From NCBI GenBank assembly GCA_943735955.1, contig OX030964.1, forward strand, positions 7,572,997 through 7,636,996: 64,000 nt of DNA, written 5' to 3'. The notes beneath the pieces were generated by a model. The model did not search any database. It saw only the letters and a list, made by a program, of their open reading frames with translations, and was not told the DNA's origin. The stretch is from Piscicola geometra. Taxonomy: Eukaryota > Annelida > Clitellata > Hirudinida > Piscicolidae. The position numbers and the translations under genes were made by a program. Shown here piece after piece: positions 10,712-22,410 of this stretch (its first letter is position 1; each line of letters starts with the position of its first letter).

Positions 10712-12659
10712 CTTTACAGCATTCAAACACTGTGTTGAGTTTTTTCATTCCGTCAATATAAAATGTTTTTTTTTAATTTACTTGTAAAAATGAATAAGTT
10801 TAAAATAAGTTATATAAAATTTTTAAAAGTTTAATATTTTTAACTTTTTGATAAAGAATAGGAAAATTTTTAATCAACTTGTCAAAAGACGTTTTTAGAT
10901 TGAAAGTAACCCTGGAAGGAAAAAGAGTCTGTTATCCTTAAGAGAATTGTTTTTTGTCATGAAATCAGTGGACTCTTGGAAGAAATTGGTTTTTCAAAAT
11001 ATTTTCCAGACGATTGGCGTCTTTTTATTGACAGCTTATCACGCAGTTTTAAATGTTTAGTATTTCATTTTCTAAAATGATGAATGTTTTTTCCACATTT
11101 TAATATAACAATATTTTTATATTTTTGATAAAAATGTATAAAAGAGTCGATTTTGTTTCTTAAATTTAATTAAGAATAGTGGGGCATACAAAGGATTAGA
11201 ACGATTCATCTCAAAAACTCGAGCTCTTAGTAATAGTAGATTCAAGACGGAAAACGTCGAATTTTTAATTATAATTATTATTCTTGGGCATAATAAAGGA
11301 AATACCTGTTTAAAGTTTTGAGCTGTGATTTTTTCATGAAATTTACAATAAAACTTATTTCAAAAGTTTTTATAAAAAGCAAATTATTATATTTTTTCAA
11401 TAAAATCTTTAAAATATTTTTTAGTGATTTTTAAATTACCAGATTTTCGAAAAATGAAATAAATTACTGAAGCTTGTATAATTTAAAACCATAATAACAA
11501 AACAAAAACTTAGAAACCAAAAAAATCGAAAAAAAATCGATTACAAAAGCCTCGAAAACATCATAGAAACCATAAGCGTATGAGTGATCTTCCCCTTTTC
11601 TAGATTTACAAGGAAAACATCTCGGAGATCATAACAACAATTGTTCCAATTGCAAGATCAGCAGGAAACTGTGTATTGGATCCAATACAACTATTATGTA
11701 ATTTATATTAATTTTTTCTTTCTTCAAAAAAAACTCAAATACATTTTTTAAGTTTAGTTAAATAGACTTCAAAAAAATGTAACTAACATTTTAGGAAAAA
11801 AAATTTAGTACCTTATTTTCCGTATCAGTTATTTTTTAAATTATCATTATCACCATCATATCTTTTTTTAAATATTTTCCTTATCTCCATCTTTATCACC
11901 TTCATCTTTATCATCCTCTTCATCGCTCTTATTATTTGTGTTTTCATTGTTTTTAGCTAGCTCAGTTGCTAAGCACTAAGGCCTTTAGTCAGCTTTTTAC
12001 AATAAAACTCAGCATCAAAAGCCTTCAACCCTCAAAAAATCAGAGAAATACAGACGCTGCTTTAACCTTTACTAAAAAGTGATTGAAAAATGGCTTGGAA
12101 TAAATCTATTACTAGTTGATGAAAAAGTTTTAGCCCATTTTTCCTTTGTAAATAGGTGTTTATATTTTTCTTAGATTGAAACAGGCTTATATAAAATGTA
12201 AAATGTATATCTAAAAGGAAAACTATTTTAGGCTTATATCTCATCTTTAGCGTTTCAAAGAATAGATAAATATTTTGTATGTTAAAATGAATAATCTCAA
12301 TAACTAGCATTTCAAAGTTCAAATTTTATTGTCAGCGTTTGAAAAGCTGGTTTTGCCGTTGAAAGTCTTTGTTATAGAATGTGAATGTCAGTCAAAAACA
12401 GAAGAGACTTCACCATGAGGTTGAAAATGCATTTCAATTGTTCATAAAAACTAAACACATTCATTCATCTCGCCTTGAAGCTCGTCGGGGTTTGCGCCAC
12501 TTTAATAATTTTCGTCGTTGTATGATGTTGTGTTGTATTCATCTGTCTATCTATCGACTTGCAATCATTCCATCTATTCACCTTTACACTTAATTCCCTG
12601 CCAATTTTTTTATAAATTAATTAACTAATTAAAAACATTTTTTTTTCATAATTAATCTT
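10712..12659. other. Intergenic, AT-rich, with transposon-like debris
   Basis: Mostly AT-rich, with no gene supported. A plus-strand fragment at about 10986-11085 reads FPDDWRLFIDSLSRSFKC before a stop. It resembles a conserved segment (EWRLFIDSSKRSLKAVL) of uncharacterised, probably mobile-element-borne proteins repeated in invertebrate genomes. A short ATC-rich tract lies at 11870-11930. Confidence 0.45.
12470..12545 (+). repeat. Interspersed repeat, copy 1 of 3 (GAAGCTCG...TTTAATAATTTTCGTCG)
   Basis: A stretch of about 60 bp matches 28481-28535 and, more loosely, 49512-49566: a GAAGCTCGT-like start, GGGTTTGCGCCACTTTAATA, then TTCGTCGTTGTAT. The three copies share orientation. Probably the end of a mobile element of unknown class. 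Confidence 0.5.
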
Positions 12660-12674
12660 CTTTAAAACCTTTTA

Positions 12675-12905
12675 TTCATCCATTCACCTGTTTTTCCATT
12701 CATCCAGCTCTCTATCCATAAATCAATCTATCCGTCCACAGACCCATTCATTCACCCATCCATCCATTCATCCATTCGTTCATTCATTTCTCTTTCTATC
12801 CATTCATCCATTCGTTCATTCATTTCTCTTTCTATCCATTCATCTTTCTTTCTATCTATTCATCCATCTATCTATCCTCCTCTCTATTTATTCATCCATC
12901 CATCC
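12675..12905. repeat. Imperfect (TCCATTCA)n minisatellite
   Basis: Repeated CCATTCATC/CATTCATT units, including two near-identical 45-bp blocks beginning near 12776. No coding signal. Confidence 0.85.
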
Positions 12906-13640
12906 TAGACATCTCCCAGCATGGTTAGTGCATGGTTACGGTAGCGACGGGCCCATGCACTGGACCACAGGCACTGACAACCAGGCTCACAATAGAGCTT
13001 ATAAAAGGTTAAAAAACATCCTCTTCCAACTTTATAGTTTTTTCTCCGTTCTTTAAACTAACCCATTCAATGAATGTCATTAGCGCTCATCCATTCATCA
13101 TCCATCTTACTATCATTTATACAACCTCATTTACCACTGCCATTCTTTCCCTCCCCATTTTCCACCATCATCACATCCACTTCACAGACGCTCCACTACA
13201 TGCATCAGGACGTCCATAACTTCAGGATCATTATCAGGATCTACCTCATCCATATTCGACTCCACTCAGCATCCGAACCTCCTCAATAAACAGTTAAGAT
13301 TTTGTTCGAATCTTGCTCTTCCAATAATCTCTGAAGTTTCTATCAAAAGACTTCAATTCACCAAGTTTTCCCATTCATCGAGCCATGAATTCCTTCATTC
13401 CTTCTTTTGCATGCATGCATCCAGGTCCTCATCCAATGCCCTCCTTCCTGCAAGCGATGAAAAAGTCTTTGTCGGAGGAGATACGCATGATTGCTTGGAG
13501 GTTTGAGAGGAATAGCTGTATTTAAAATTAAAATATCAATTAAGTGGTTTTTTAATAGATCAATTATTTAAATTGTTTTTATTTCGGGTAAAAAAACTAA
13601 TGAATTTAATAGTGAGTATATTAATTTCAAATACCCACTT
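12906..13640. other. Region upstream of the Kv gene, possible extra 5' exon
   Basis: No clear gene. One candidate exon (about 13424-13500) has an acceptor-like end, an open frame with KSLSEEIRMIAWR and a donor-like GTTTGAG. It does not join the first recognisable Kv exon in a matching phase, so it is left out of the model. Confidence 0.3.
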
Positions 13641-16203
13641 ATGAAGGCTGGTTGTGAGAGGGTCACAATCAATGTCAGTGGTCAGAAATTTGAGACCCAG
13701 CTCAGAACTTTGAATAGGTTCTTTTTACAATATTTTTGTAAATTATAATGAAATTAAGTCTTATTTTTTTTAGAAACCTTTGGAATACTTAATCTATGAG
13801 TTTTTTTATTTTCTTCAAATTCTGTTTCAAATCATAAAAATTTTCTTAATTTCTCATTTTAAACTACAATTTTTTTTACATAATTAAAAATGATTTTAAA
13901 ACTGTTTTCACATTAATTGTTCTGTAATTACACTATTTCATTATCCCAATTCATCCCATACTATATCATCGCATCTAATCGCATCTCCAGATTTCCAATG
14001 ACTTTGCTGGGAAACAAGGAAAAGAGATTGCAATACTGGGACTCTAAGAGACAAGAATTTTTTTTCGATCGGCACAGACCCACCTTCCAGGCAATCTTGT
14101 ACTTCTATCAGAGTGGTGGTTGGTGGTTGGTGGGGGGGGGGGTTTAAAAATAGTCTTAATAACATTTCCAAATAATTTGTGTCTTAAATTTGTAATTAGA
14201 AAATTTTTTAGTGAACGGTAATTTCCTTCAAAATCTATTTTAAAGGTCGTCTCAAAAGACCAGTGGAAGTTCCTGAAGATGTTTTTCTGCAGGAACTGGA
14301 GTTCTATGAGTTTGGAGATGATGTCATTACTAGCTTCCGTTTAAAGGTGATGATGATGATGGTGGCAGTGGTAGCATCGGATAAGATCAATAATGATGAT
14401 GGTGGCAGTGGAAGTGATGATTATAGTAGTCCAACTGGTTATTTAAAATAGGAGGGAATGCTGGGAGAAGTGGTTGATGACAAAGATCTAGACCTTCTTC
14501 CCGATGACTCGTGCCAAAAAAAAGTTTGATCTTCAGAAATCATTTTTTTCGTTTCTTTTTCATGACTTATTTTTATTTTAGATTTTATAATTCGATTTTT
14601 GTTTATACATAAATTTATTTCTAAGAAGATAATACGTTTTTTTATTCTCTTCTATCTTTCACTCAGCTATGGTTGCTGTGCGAAGAGCCGGACAGTTCCA
14701 TACCTGCGAAGATTTTCGCGGTGATCTCGATCGTCTGCATCATTGTTTCCGTCACTTGCTTCTGCATGGAAACCTTGCCAGCGTTGCAAAGGCCCCTCTG
14801 CGTCAATGTCACCCAGAAATACATGGACCCGAGCTTTAATGAAAGGTTGGCTTTGGCGGTGAATTTGAAATGGGTTATGGGAGTTTTAATGGCTTTGAAA
14901 GTTTAAAAAATCACATTGTAACAGTTTTTTAAGGTTTCTATTTGGTTTAAATTGGAATTAGGACTAATAATAATTTTTTTCGTATTGAAAAAATAACTTT
15001 CTAAACTTTGGACAGCCTCTTCAGAAACACTTCGATCGCCCCCTATGGAGACGACTACAACTTCAACGAACTTTATAATAGCAGTGATTTAGACGACTAC
15101 CGTTATCAAAATAAAAAAGATGGTAAAAGCTTTTTTCTGGTATTTATAGAACTTAAACATTGCAGATTTACAATTTTCTACATTCCAAAAAACAGATGGA
15201 TGGAGAGTTAGAGTCGTGTCCAAACACAATTACCTTGACGGCTTCTTCATCACCGAAACCATATGCGTCATCTGGTTCACTTTTGAGTTCATTGTCAGGT
15301 CTGTCGTTTCAAACTCTTCGTGTTAACATATTGTTTTGAAAAGTAGTTTGCATTTAGAGGATGTTCAAAGTTTATGATTCCTGTAAAGGTTTCTAGTCAC
15401 ATTATTTTTTAAAACAATTCTTACAACTTGTTCTCTTACAAAGAAATTGACGCACCTAGAAAAATCCCACACACGTTTGAAAATGAAAATCAAACGCACA
15501 CACAGAGCAATTTCAAGCCCTTCAAAGCTCAAATTCTGCAAGAGCGTGATGAACATTTTTGACCTCTTAGCTATTCTGCCGTACTTCGTCGTACTGGCGA
15601 CACATCTCCTGGAGGACGGCTGTGATGAAGGCAAAGCGGCCGGTGGTTCGTTCGTTATAGTGAGAATTCTGAGGGTTGTGAGGATTTTCAAGTTATCGAA
15701 GCATTCGCAAGGCCTCAGAATTCTGGGACTTACGATTAAAACCAGTATGCACGAGCTAGGTGCGTTTCTCGGTGTTGTTGTTCGTGTTTAGTGTGGTTGT
15801 TCAAATATCTGTTAATTCGGTTGTTTTTATGTAATTTTTGGCTTTATGGATCCATCTTTTTCGCTAAAATGTCAAATTAAAGTTACAATTTGTGTCTTTC
15901 ACAACACCAAATGCCACCACAGGCATGTTCTTCTTCTTCCTGATCGTCGCCATGGTGATCTTCAGTTCCGCAGTTTACTATGCAGAGGCAAGCGAGGAGA
16001 ACACACAACTGGACAGCATTCCGGGAGCGTTCTGGTGGGCGATTGTGACGATGACGACCGTTGGATATGGAGACGTTACGCCGATAGGAGTTTGGGGAAA
16101 GTTGGTGGGAACGTTGTGTGTGATTGCTGGCGTCTTGACCATTGCATTGCCGGTTCCTGTGGTCGTTGCTAACTTTAATAACTTTTACCGACATGAGTCT
16201 TGA
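13641..16203 (+). CDS. Shaker-type voltage-gated potassium channel alpha subunit (Kv1-like)
   Basis: Nine coding exons: 13641-13717, 13991-14118, 14246-14346, 14452-14523, 14667-14845, 15016-15122, 15196-15298, 15506-15759, 15923-16203; 433 residues. The N-terminal T1 domain (about 1-130; [42 protein letters not shown]) drives tetramer assembly. S1 follows (about 138-160, CMETLP), then an Asn-rich S1-S2 loop, S2 with [11 protein letters not shown]3, S4 ([16 protein letters not shown]), pore MTTVGYGD and S6 with the PVP hinge. The position of the first S4 arginine is Val. The protein stops 11 residues after S6 ([10 protein letters not shown]), so the usual Kv1 cytoplasmic tail and PDZ-binding end are absent unless an unseen alternative exon exists. 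The start Met is the first in-frame Met; an upstream coding exon is possible. Confidence 0.92.
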
Positions 16204-16740
16204 AAAGTCTGAGGTTTTTGGAAAGGGTTTAGAGAATGTTTGGACTGAAATTGAAAGGGTATGGGATTGATGATAAAGTGCCTTAACAGTTTTGAGTGAG
16301 TTTACTGTCATAATAAAAACGAGAATAATCAAACTTGGAAGTATAAATAAAAAGGATTTTACTAGATTTTTCAATTCCATAGTTGAATGGTTTTAAATCT
16401 TTCATAGAAAACTTTTCTTTGGTTCATTGATTCTCTTATTTTGAACTACCTATTTTATTCATTTCATCTAGTCTCTAATTTTTACTTATTCGTTAGAGTT
16501 GAATACAATTCTAAGATTTTGTGTGAACCAAATACACAATATACATTTTTTTGTGAAAAAATTAATTATAATAAATATTATTTAGAAATTGCGCTTTAAA
16601 TTCTGTTACAAAAGCGCATGCTACAACGAATGCTCAGTTTAAACTATGAACAATACATTACAATAGAACAAAGATTTTAATAAATCAACCAAAGAGCATA
16701 TCCAATTAAGAGGCCAATGAATGAAGGTATTCAAACCATC
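16204..16740. other. 3'UTR of Kv gene and short intergenic
   Basis: AATAAA-type signals occur near 16309-16315 and 16350. No reading frame is supported up to the next promoter. Confidence 0.5.
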
Positions 16741-16751
16741 CAGCATATTCC

Positions 16752-16798
16752 TATAAAATGGCTTTCTGCGTGGCAAGTTTCAATTTACAGCTTCAAGG
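16752..16798 (+). promoter_or_regulatory. TATA box and untranslated exon of antistasin-like gene
   Basis: TATAAAA at 16752-16758. A probable 5' untranslated exon ends near 16798 (CTTCAAG|GTTTCT) and joins an acceptor at 16951, nine bases before the start codon. Confidence 0.55.
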
Positions 16799-16959
16799 TT
16801 TCTTCGTAATTTCAATAGTTACTTTGGCCAAGTAATCTTTTAGCTGGTTTTAAATGATCTAATTAAACAATAAATTTGATCTGCTAATTATTTTATTTAA
16901 TATGATGCCGATTAACTTGCTTTTTATTTATATTCCAAAATATTTTTTCCAGTTTAAAG

Positions 16960-17993
16960 ATGAATAGATTTTACGTTGCTTTGTTTTTCTTCACTGCAAT
17001 GGGTTGGTGTAACTTTGTTTATAACTTAAGCCAACCCCGTTATTTATATTTTTCTTGACGCCTCGGTTTTTTCTTTTATTATTTTTAATTTGAAAAAAGG
17101 TTTTTTTGGCTTTATTATTATTAATTAGTATTATTAAATTTAGCTTTAATTATGCTTCCTCTAAACCCTTTCAAGCGGTCTTCTGTGAAGGTGCCCTTGT
17201 AAGTACTTATTACTTTTTTCAATAGAATATTATTGAGCCACATGTTAATTCAACATCCTGAATAGACATCATGAAGCTTAAATTGTTTTTGAATGAAAAA
17301 GTCTTTGTTCAAAATCGTAAAATATTGATTAAATTAAAAATAACTCATAATTTAATTAGATGTGTTAAAAGATGTTTGGTTGTGGTATTTTGAAATATAT
17401 AATTACTTGGCATCATCGACAATCATCCAGTGTCCCGATTCTCAAGTGCTAGTTGGGGGGGAATGCAGTGAGTATTGCTATCTTAAACTGCAATGAAAAG
17501 ACATAAAATTACGAAATGTAATATTTATGAAATAAAAATAATTCAAAATATGATTGTTAGTAAATGCTTCATAAATTGAAATTATAATTTATAATGAACC
17601 ATTTGATTTCAGAAACCCTTTGCGGAGTTAGTAGGAGGGTTGAGAAAAATAGTGACTCAAATAAAACTAATTTTAATAGATATACATGTATTTTAAAGAA
17701 TGATTTTATAAATATTTTAATTTTACAATTTTAAAATAATGAATAATATCAATCTAGACTAACTTCTGCCATCCTTTCTACCATAACTGCGTGAAAGGAG
17801 AGTGCGGTTAGTCTTTTTGTGTTCTCTTTAAACCAAAATTAAAATCAGAACACATTCTTACATTCCATTTTCTTTATTTTTTTTGAATAACTTTTTTTCA
17901 GTCTGCTCTGGAAGGATCTGCAGAATGTTTTGTGAACAGGGCTTTGAGAAAGACGGACTAGGATGTGAGATTTGTCGGTGCAAAGGGGAATGA
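16960..17993 (+). CDS. Small secreted Cys-rich protein with C-terminal antistasin-like domain (copy A)
   Basis: Model with six exons: 16960-17002, 17176-17198, 17431-17467, 17613-17626, 17758-17806, 17902-17993 (43, 23, 37, 14, 49 and 92 nt); 85 residues. A signal peptide (MNRFYVALFFFTAMG) is followed by two short Cys segments (CPDSQVLVGGEC, CHPFYHNCVKGEC). The last exon has the antistasin signature CSGRICRMFCEQGF..GC.IC.C. Antistasin domains are tight-binding serine-protease inhibitors (factor Xa, trypsin, elastase) in leech secretions; the target here is unknown. The very small exons would be weak alone, but two minus-strand genes at 57.5 and 59.9 kb reproduce the same exon order and nearly the same lengths, including 14 and 49 nt. 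An AATAAA signal lies near 18061. Confidence 0.75.
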
Positions 17994-18555
17994 ACCGTTG
18001 AGAAAATGTCAAAAACAGAAATTGTATTTCTGTGAATTCAAACATTCCACTTTATTTTTAAAATAAAACTTGCATTAATCTTATTTTTGGTAATTTTAGT
18101 GGATTAATGAACAATCGACCAAGGGCTGCAAAACACTTTTAATTTGTTTGTACAAATGATTAGAAAAAAATATAAGTAAGAATTAAAAATTTTGAAAAGT
18201 TTTGCCAAAAATAAATAAATTGACAATTATCAAAGATATCTTCATTCTTTTCAACTTCCATTCAATTTGTTCAATCAGTTTTCTAACGAATGTTAAATAA
18301 CAAAGATAATTTGTTAAAATTTTACAACTTTGATAATCTATTTCTAAAGATGCGGTTGAAAGATTGATTTTGAATAATTTATAAATACTTTTAACAAAAT
18401 ACTCATAATGGAAACAGGATTTCCCAGTAGAGTTTGAATAACAAACATACTAACATGCAACATGTTTAAACAGATAAAAAAGTTTGTTTAATAAACAGAT
18501 CAGATCTGAACAAAAATATTTCAGACACATTATATAAACACCAAGGTCTAAGCTC
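17994..18555. other. Convergent 3' region between antistasin-like gene and GPCR
   Basis: AT-rich untranslated and intergenic sequence with no supported gene. The two flanking genes converge here. Confidence 0.5.
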
Positions 18556-19476
18556 TCAAAGTTTTCTGTTCAAAAGTGTTTTGAGACCTTTTCGAAATTC
18601 GTGATCAAGTGTCGCGTACAAGAAAAGTTTGCATGTGTTTGAGAGAAGCTGGAAGACTGAGCAGACTTTCAGTGCGATGAAGATGGCGTTTGCAAAAGCG
18701 AAAAAAATGTACGGAAGAGGCGTTAAAATGGTCTTGAGCAATTCAAACACCCAAAACACTGCCCAAATAATGCCGATAATTAATTCAAAGTTTTTCACAG
18801 CTATTGTTTTATTTTCTTTACTACTTCCAGTAACCACAACTTCTTTATAGTTTTCGTTAATCTCACCAGTCATTTCTATCTTTGTGTTCGAAGCTTTTTT
18901 TATGCGTAGCCTAGCAACCACAAGTGATGCTATAATGACAACTGAGCACACTAGAAACATGAACACAGCTGCCGATATTTCCACAGCCATCTTGATTTTA
19001 ATTCCTTCCATGCACACGTACTCATCATCGTATCTTTTAAGTTCCACATTAAACAACTTTGGCGCTATGGCAACCAGTGCGGATAACCAGATCAATATCA
19101 GCACAACGAGGCTTTTCACAATCCCTCCATTCTTCAGTGCACACGCACTCTTTCCAAACTCAACAAGGGCGATGACGCTTACGCAAAGAGAAAAGACGAG
19201 AGAGAAAACGTGAGGCAGGTAGAAAGTCAAACAACAGAACAAAAATTTGAAAGGAAAGTACTCCATTGAAATGCTGAAAAGGTATGCGATGAGAGTCACC
19301 AAACAGGTCAGAAAGTCGACCACAGCGATGCAGCAGAGGACAAAGTAGCTGAAGTGGTGGAGAGGAGGACGCTTCATCACCACAGCGAACACCAACGAGT
19401 TGCACACCAGGCTGATGCTTGTGAGGATGCATGTGACTGCGAAGTAAGTGCGGTCCATCTGGGGCTCCCAGTCCAT
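18556..19476 (-). CDS. Divergent class A (rhodopsin-like) GPCR, main coding exon
   Basis: 306 codons in one exon from ATG at 19476, with seven hydrophobic segments. Conserved pieces: N in TM1 (SLVCNSLVFAVV), a D in TM2 (CCIAVVDFLTC), Cys before TM3 and in the second extracellular loop (DDEYVCMEG), and a basic helix 8 (DHEFRKGLKTLL). The usual DRY after TM3 reads VEFGKSA. NPxxY in TM7 is replaced by NTCKLFLY, and the CWxP Pro in TM6 is absent. Ligand class cannot be assigned. An acceptor-like CCTCAG lies just before GCGCTGAG-ATG, and the frame is open upstream to it, so an upstream N-terminal exon may exist. Confidence 0.85.
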   Translation of the reverse strand: MDWEPQMDRTYFAVTCILTSISLVCNSLVFAVVMKRPPLHHFSYFVLCCIAVVDFLTCLVTLIAYLFSISMEYFPFKFLFCCLTFYLPHVFSLVFSLCVSVIALVEFGKSACALKNGGIVKSLVVLILIWLSALVAIAPKLFNVELKRYDDEYVCMEGIKIKMAVEISAAVFMFLVCSVVIIASLVVARLRIKKASNTKIEMTGEINENYKEVVVTGSSKENKTIAVKNFELIIGIIWAVFWVFELLKTILTPLPYIFFAFANAIFIALKVCSVFQLLSNTCKLFLYATLDHEFRKGLKTLLNRKL

Positions 19477-21167
19477 CTCAGCGCCTGAGGAACACGGGGT
19501 GTTGTGAAAAGATGAATATAAATGATGTATTACTGTAGTGTTGTTGTAGTTTTGTAATTTTTGTGTGTTTGCTTAGAGTTTTCTTTAAGTGGTGAAGTCT
19601 TGTCTTGTGGTTTTTGTGATTTTTAAGTTGATTTTGTATTTTTTGTTATAGCGTGCAGCTTTGTTTTAGTGGCTTTTCAAAAAAGTATGTTGAGCTTGGA
19701 TCAATAAAATATACACTCACTTATATGACATCCGGTTTCTTCCGTTAAAAAAGAAGTTTTTTGAAAACTTTTGTTCAAAAATCGAAAATTCAAAGATTTT
19801 CTTTATATAAATTTTTTATACCAGAATATTAAAATTAATGCATCTTTTCTCGTTAATAGACAAGATTTATTTTCGGGATGAGGTCTGCGTATTTATAAGA
19901 GACGCCTTAATGAGAAACACTCATTCCAAAGATCAACTTTTTACGAGTCAAGGCTTGAGAAGTCTTCCTGTTTCAAAATCTATTTATGAAACTCTTTCTG
20001 AAATAATTCGTGTGTGTTTAATACGCACAGGCCATAAGCAAACAGATACATCATCTAGTTTGTCTTGGACTTTCAACCTCACAACTTATAATATTTTTTC
20101 TGTCGAACCAGCTACAACACTTGTTTTTTATTATTCGGAAAGAATAATGCAGATAAAAGGTAAAGAAGCTTTTTTCGTGGCATGAATAAGAAACAAAAAA
20201 ATCTCTCAATTGTCAGAAAGACAATCTATTGTTCTATAGGAAACAAACTGTGAATGGAAATTTTGAACTTAGAAATGAACGATTGAATGAAAACATCTTA
20301 ATGTAGATTCTTTAGAGAATGCTCTTATCTTCACATTTTTCTTTTTGTATTTATTATTTTCTTAAAGTCTGGGTACAAAAATGTCTAAAAAAAATAAGAA
20401 CATAAAATCTCATATTTAAGTACATCAGAAAAATTGACAAAAAAACTTAATAAAATTGTATCTCAAATATTCAAATGTAAACATTTGAAGCTAAACTTTG
20501 ATGTATATAAAAGTTTACTCTGAATATATTTTGATTGTTTTTAACCATTTACTTCACTCTATACAAATGTATAGATACTGTTATCTTTCCTTCACAGTGT
20601 GATCAGGGCCATCCGCTGAGAATGCCTGTGTTGGAATGAGAGACTCGTGAATATGAGAGGAAAGTAGCGAATAAATTTTTTAATAAATTTATTATAATAA
20701 TAAAATAGTTTTAAAGTGATGCAGCTAGATTGATAAGATGACATCTAACTCTTGATAGTTAGCGAATTCCAATTTTCCAAGTAATTATTTTATTAATAAT
20801 TTATTTTACATTGAATTTTTTAAACACTTGACTGATTTTTCATTATAATCATTTTTTCCAACCTGTTCTGTAGCGGCAGTATAAAATTTGTTCTGTTGAA
20901 CTGAACTTGATCAGCCAAACTTTCGAGCTTCCACTCATTATCCAATTCGTACTAACTACAATTTTTTTTGCTTGCTTATAATTAAAGTATTTTATAATTT
21001 ATCCTATCATTATTCTCACAAAATGTTTTGAAACTAATTAAATATAATGTTAAAGTTATTTTTTTATATTTAACTCAGAAATAAATAAAAGATGATAATT
21101 AGTATATTTATTTTTAGGTTCATAATAAATTTATTTGCTTTTTTTAAATGAATTTAACATACTTTTT
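19477..21167. other. Intergenic, no gene supported
   Basis: AT-rich. A 115-codon plus frame at 19838-20185 has no recognisable motif or splice context and is not called. The region may hold the missing 5' exon of the GPCR on the minus strand. Confidence 0.4.
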
Positions 21168-22327
21168 TTAATAGATTTTATTTATTGAAAAATAACTCAT
21201 TGCTGGCTGGATCCAATGAGTGTCGTTGAAGGTGGGGTGGAACCAGAAACTTTCGAATCTTTGCGAACATTTCCACTGTTTGACTGAGCCGTTTATGAAA
21301 GTGTCTCTAGAAATCAAAACTATTCCACCTGTTTTATTTGTTTTATCGTTTATTGGTATGTCAGAAGTTGTAATATTTTTGTGTAGTTTTTTTTCTTTCT
21401 CTATGTTACTCATCTGGTGTTGTTTAAATATAAAAGCTTAAAAATTTTAAAATTCAAAAGTTTATTACAATCCACCTAACCAGATCCTTCTGTATTATTT
21501 CCTTTAACTGCTATAAGCCGTGCTTCCAGAGCGATTGGCACCGTGTAGTAGTAAGACAGGCGTGAGGACAAAAAAGAGCTCATCACTTGTGTTCCGTCCA
21601 CGTACAACTCTAGCAATTCATCATCCACCGCGACGTACAGTGTTCTGAAACGACCTAAGAATCGTTTGTGAAAGAGTCGATTTTTAAAGTTAATCGAATT
21701 TGAAAGAGCGTTTTTATATGAGTCTTTAACTAATTTAGAAAACAGTTTTATTTTTATTTTATGAGTTAGATTTAACTCCTATTTTTCCTAACTTATTGTT
21801 TTAATTCTCTGTTTTCCCCTTTTAATTACCTACTCATTCGTCTACTTTACCAATCAAATTTTTTAACCTCCTAAACAGTATAAGCTGTAATTTCCTCAAT
21901 CAACTATTTTATTCTCTAATTCACTCTGTCTTTCCAAGCCCGCCTCCCACAAACCCTTCTTGACGAAATGCTGGCATAGGACATCATCATCATGTTGCTG
22001 ATACACACACGTGTAATTCTTAAACAACTCACACACGCCACTGCCTCCGAGGAAGTTGAACGACACGCAATTCTCATCGGCACGACAGAGCAACGTGCAT
22101 CTCAGAATCGACAAACACGTTACGTTCATCTGGACGCTGTGACTTGGCACGTCGCACGAACAGAGTTGTGAGTCGGGAAGGCTGGCTTTGCCATCAAGGA
22201 CTGTTGAAGTGGAACCATTGATAGGTGGATTTTTGAAGGTGACTTTATTGAAACAATTTTCACTTTGTGTCTTCAAGACAAACAGCGATATCAACACTCC
22301 AAAATTTGCATTAATGAATTTTTGCAT
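21168..22327 (-). CDS. Secreted protein with PAN/apple-like domain and C-terminal beta-sandwich-like region
   Basis: Proposed exons (minus): 22327-21955, 21654-21481, 21328-21168. Phases agree (1, 1), giving about 235 residues. A signal peptide lies at residues 1-22. The first exon has paired Cys around LSILRCTLLCRADENC..F and CELFKNYTC, the pattern of PAN/apple domains that bind protein or carbohydrate. The second exon (LYVAVDDELLELYVDG) and third (GGIVLISRD, WKCSQRF, HPTFNDTHW) match a module I have seen at the C-terminus of many lophotrochozoan secreted proteins, with unknown function. The exon 1 donor is ambiguous (21955 or about 25 bases further on). Confidence is good for the exons and moderate for the joins. 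Confidence 0.62.
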
Positions 22328-22402
22328 TCTTAAAACTGCTTTAATAAGCTAAATAAACTATCTTCTTTGGCAATTTCTAAAATAAAATCCCATTTCCACG
22401 TA

Positions 22403-22410
22403 TATATAGG
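22403..22410 (-). promoter_or_regulatory. TATA box of the PAN-like gene
   Basis: TATATATA on the minus strand about 75 bases upstream of the start codon, in a less AT-rich neighbourhood (GGCC TATATATA CGTGG). Confidence 0.5.

Noticed and set aside
13424..13500. Upstream coding exon of the Kv gene
   Set aside because: An open frame with acceptor and donor exists, but its end phase does not fit the first T1 exon.
15883..16380. 165-codon minus frame opposite the Kv pore exon
   Set aside because: Antisense shadow of the pore/S6 exon.
19838..20185. 115-codon plus frame between GPCR and PAN-like gene
   Set aside because: No signal peptide, domain or splice partners; composition matches the AT-rich background.
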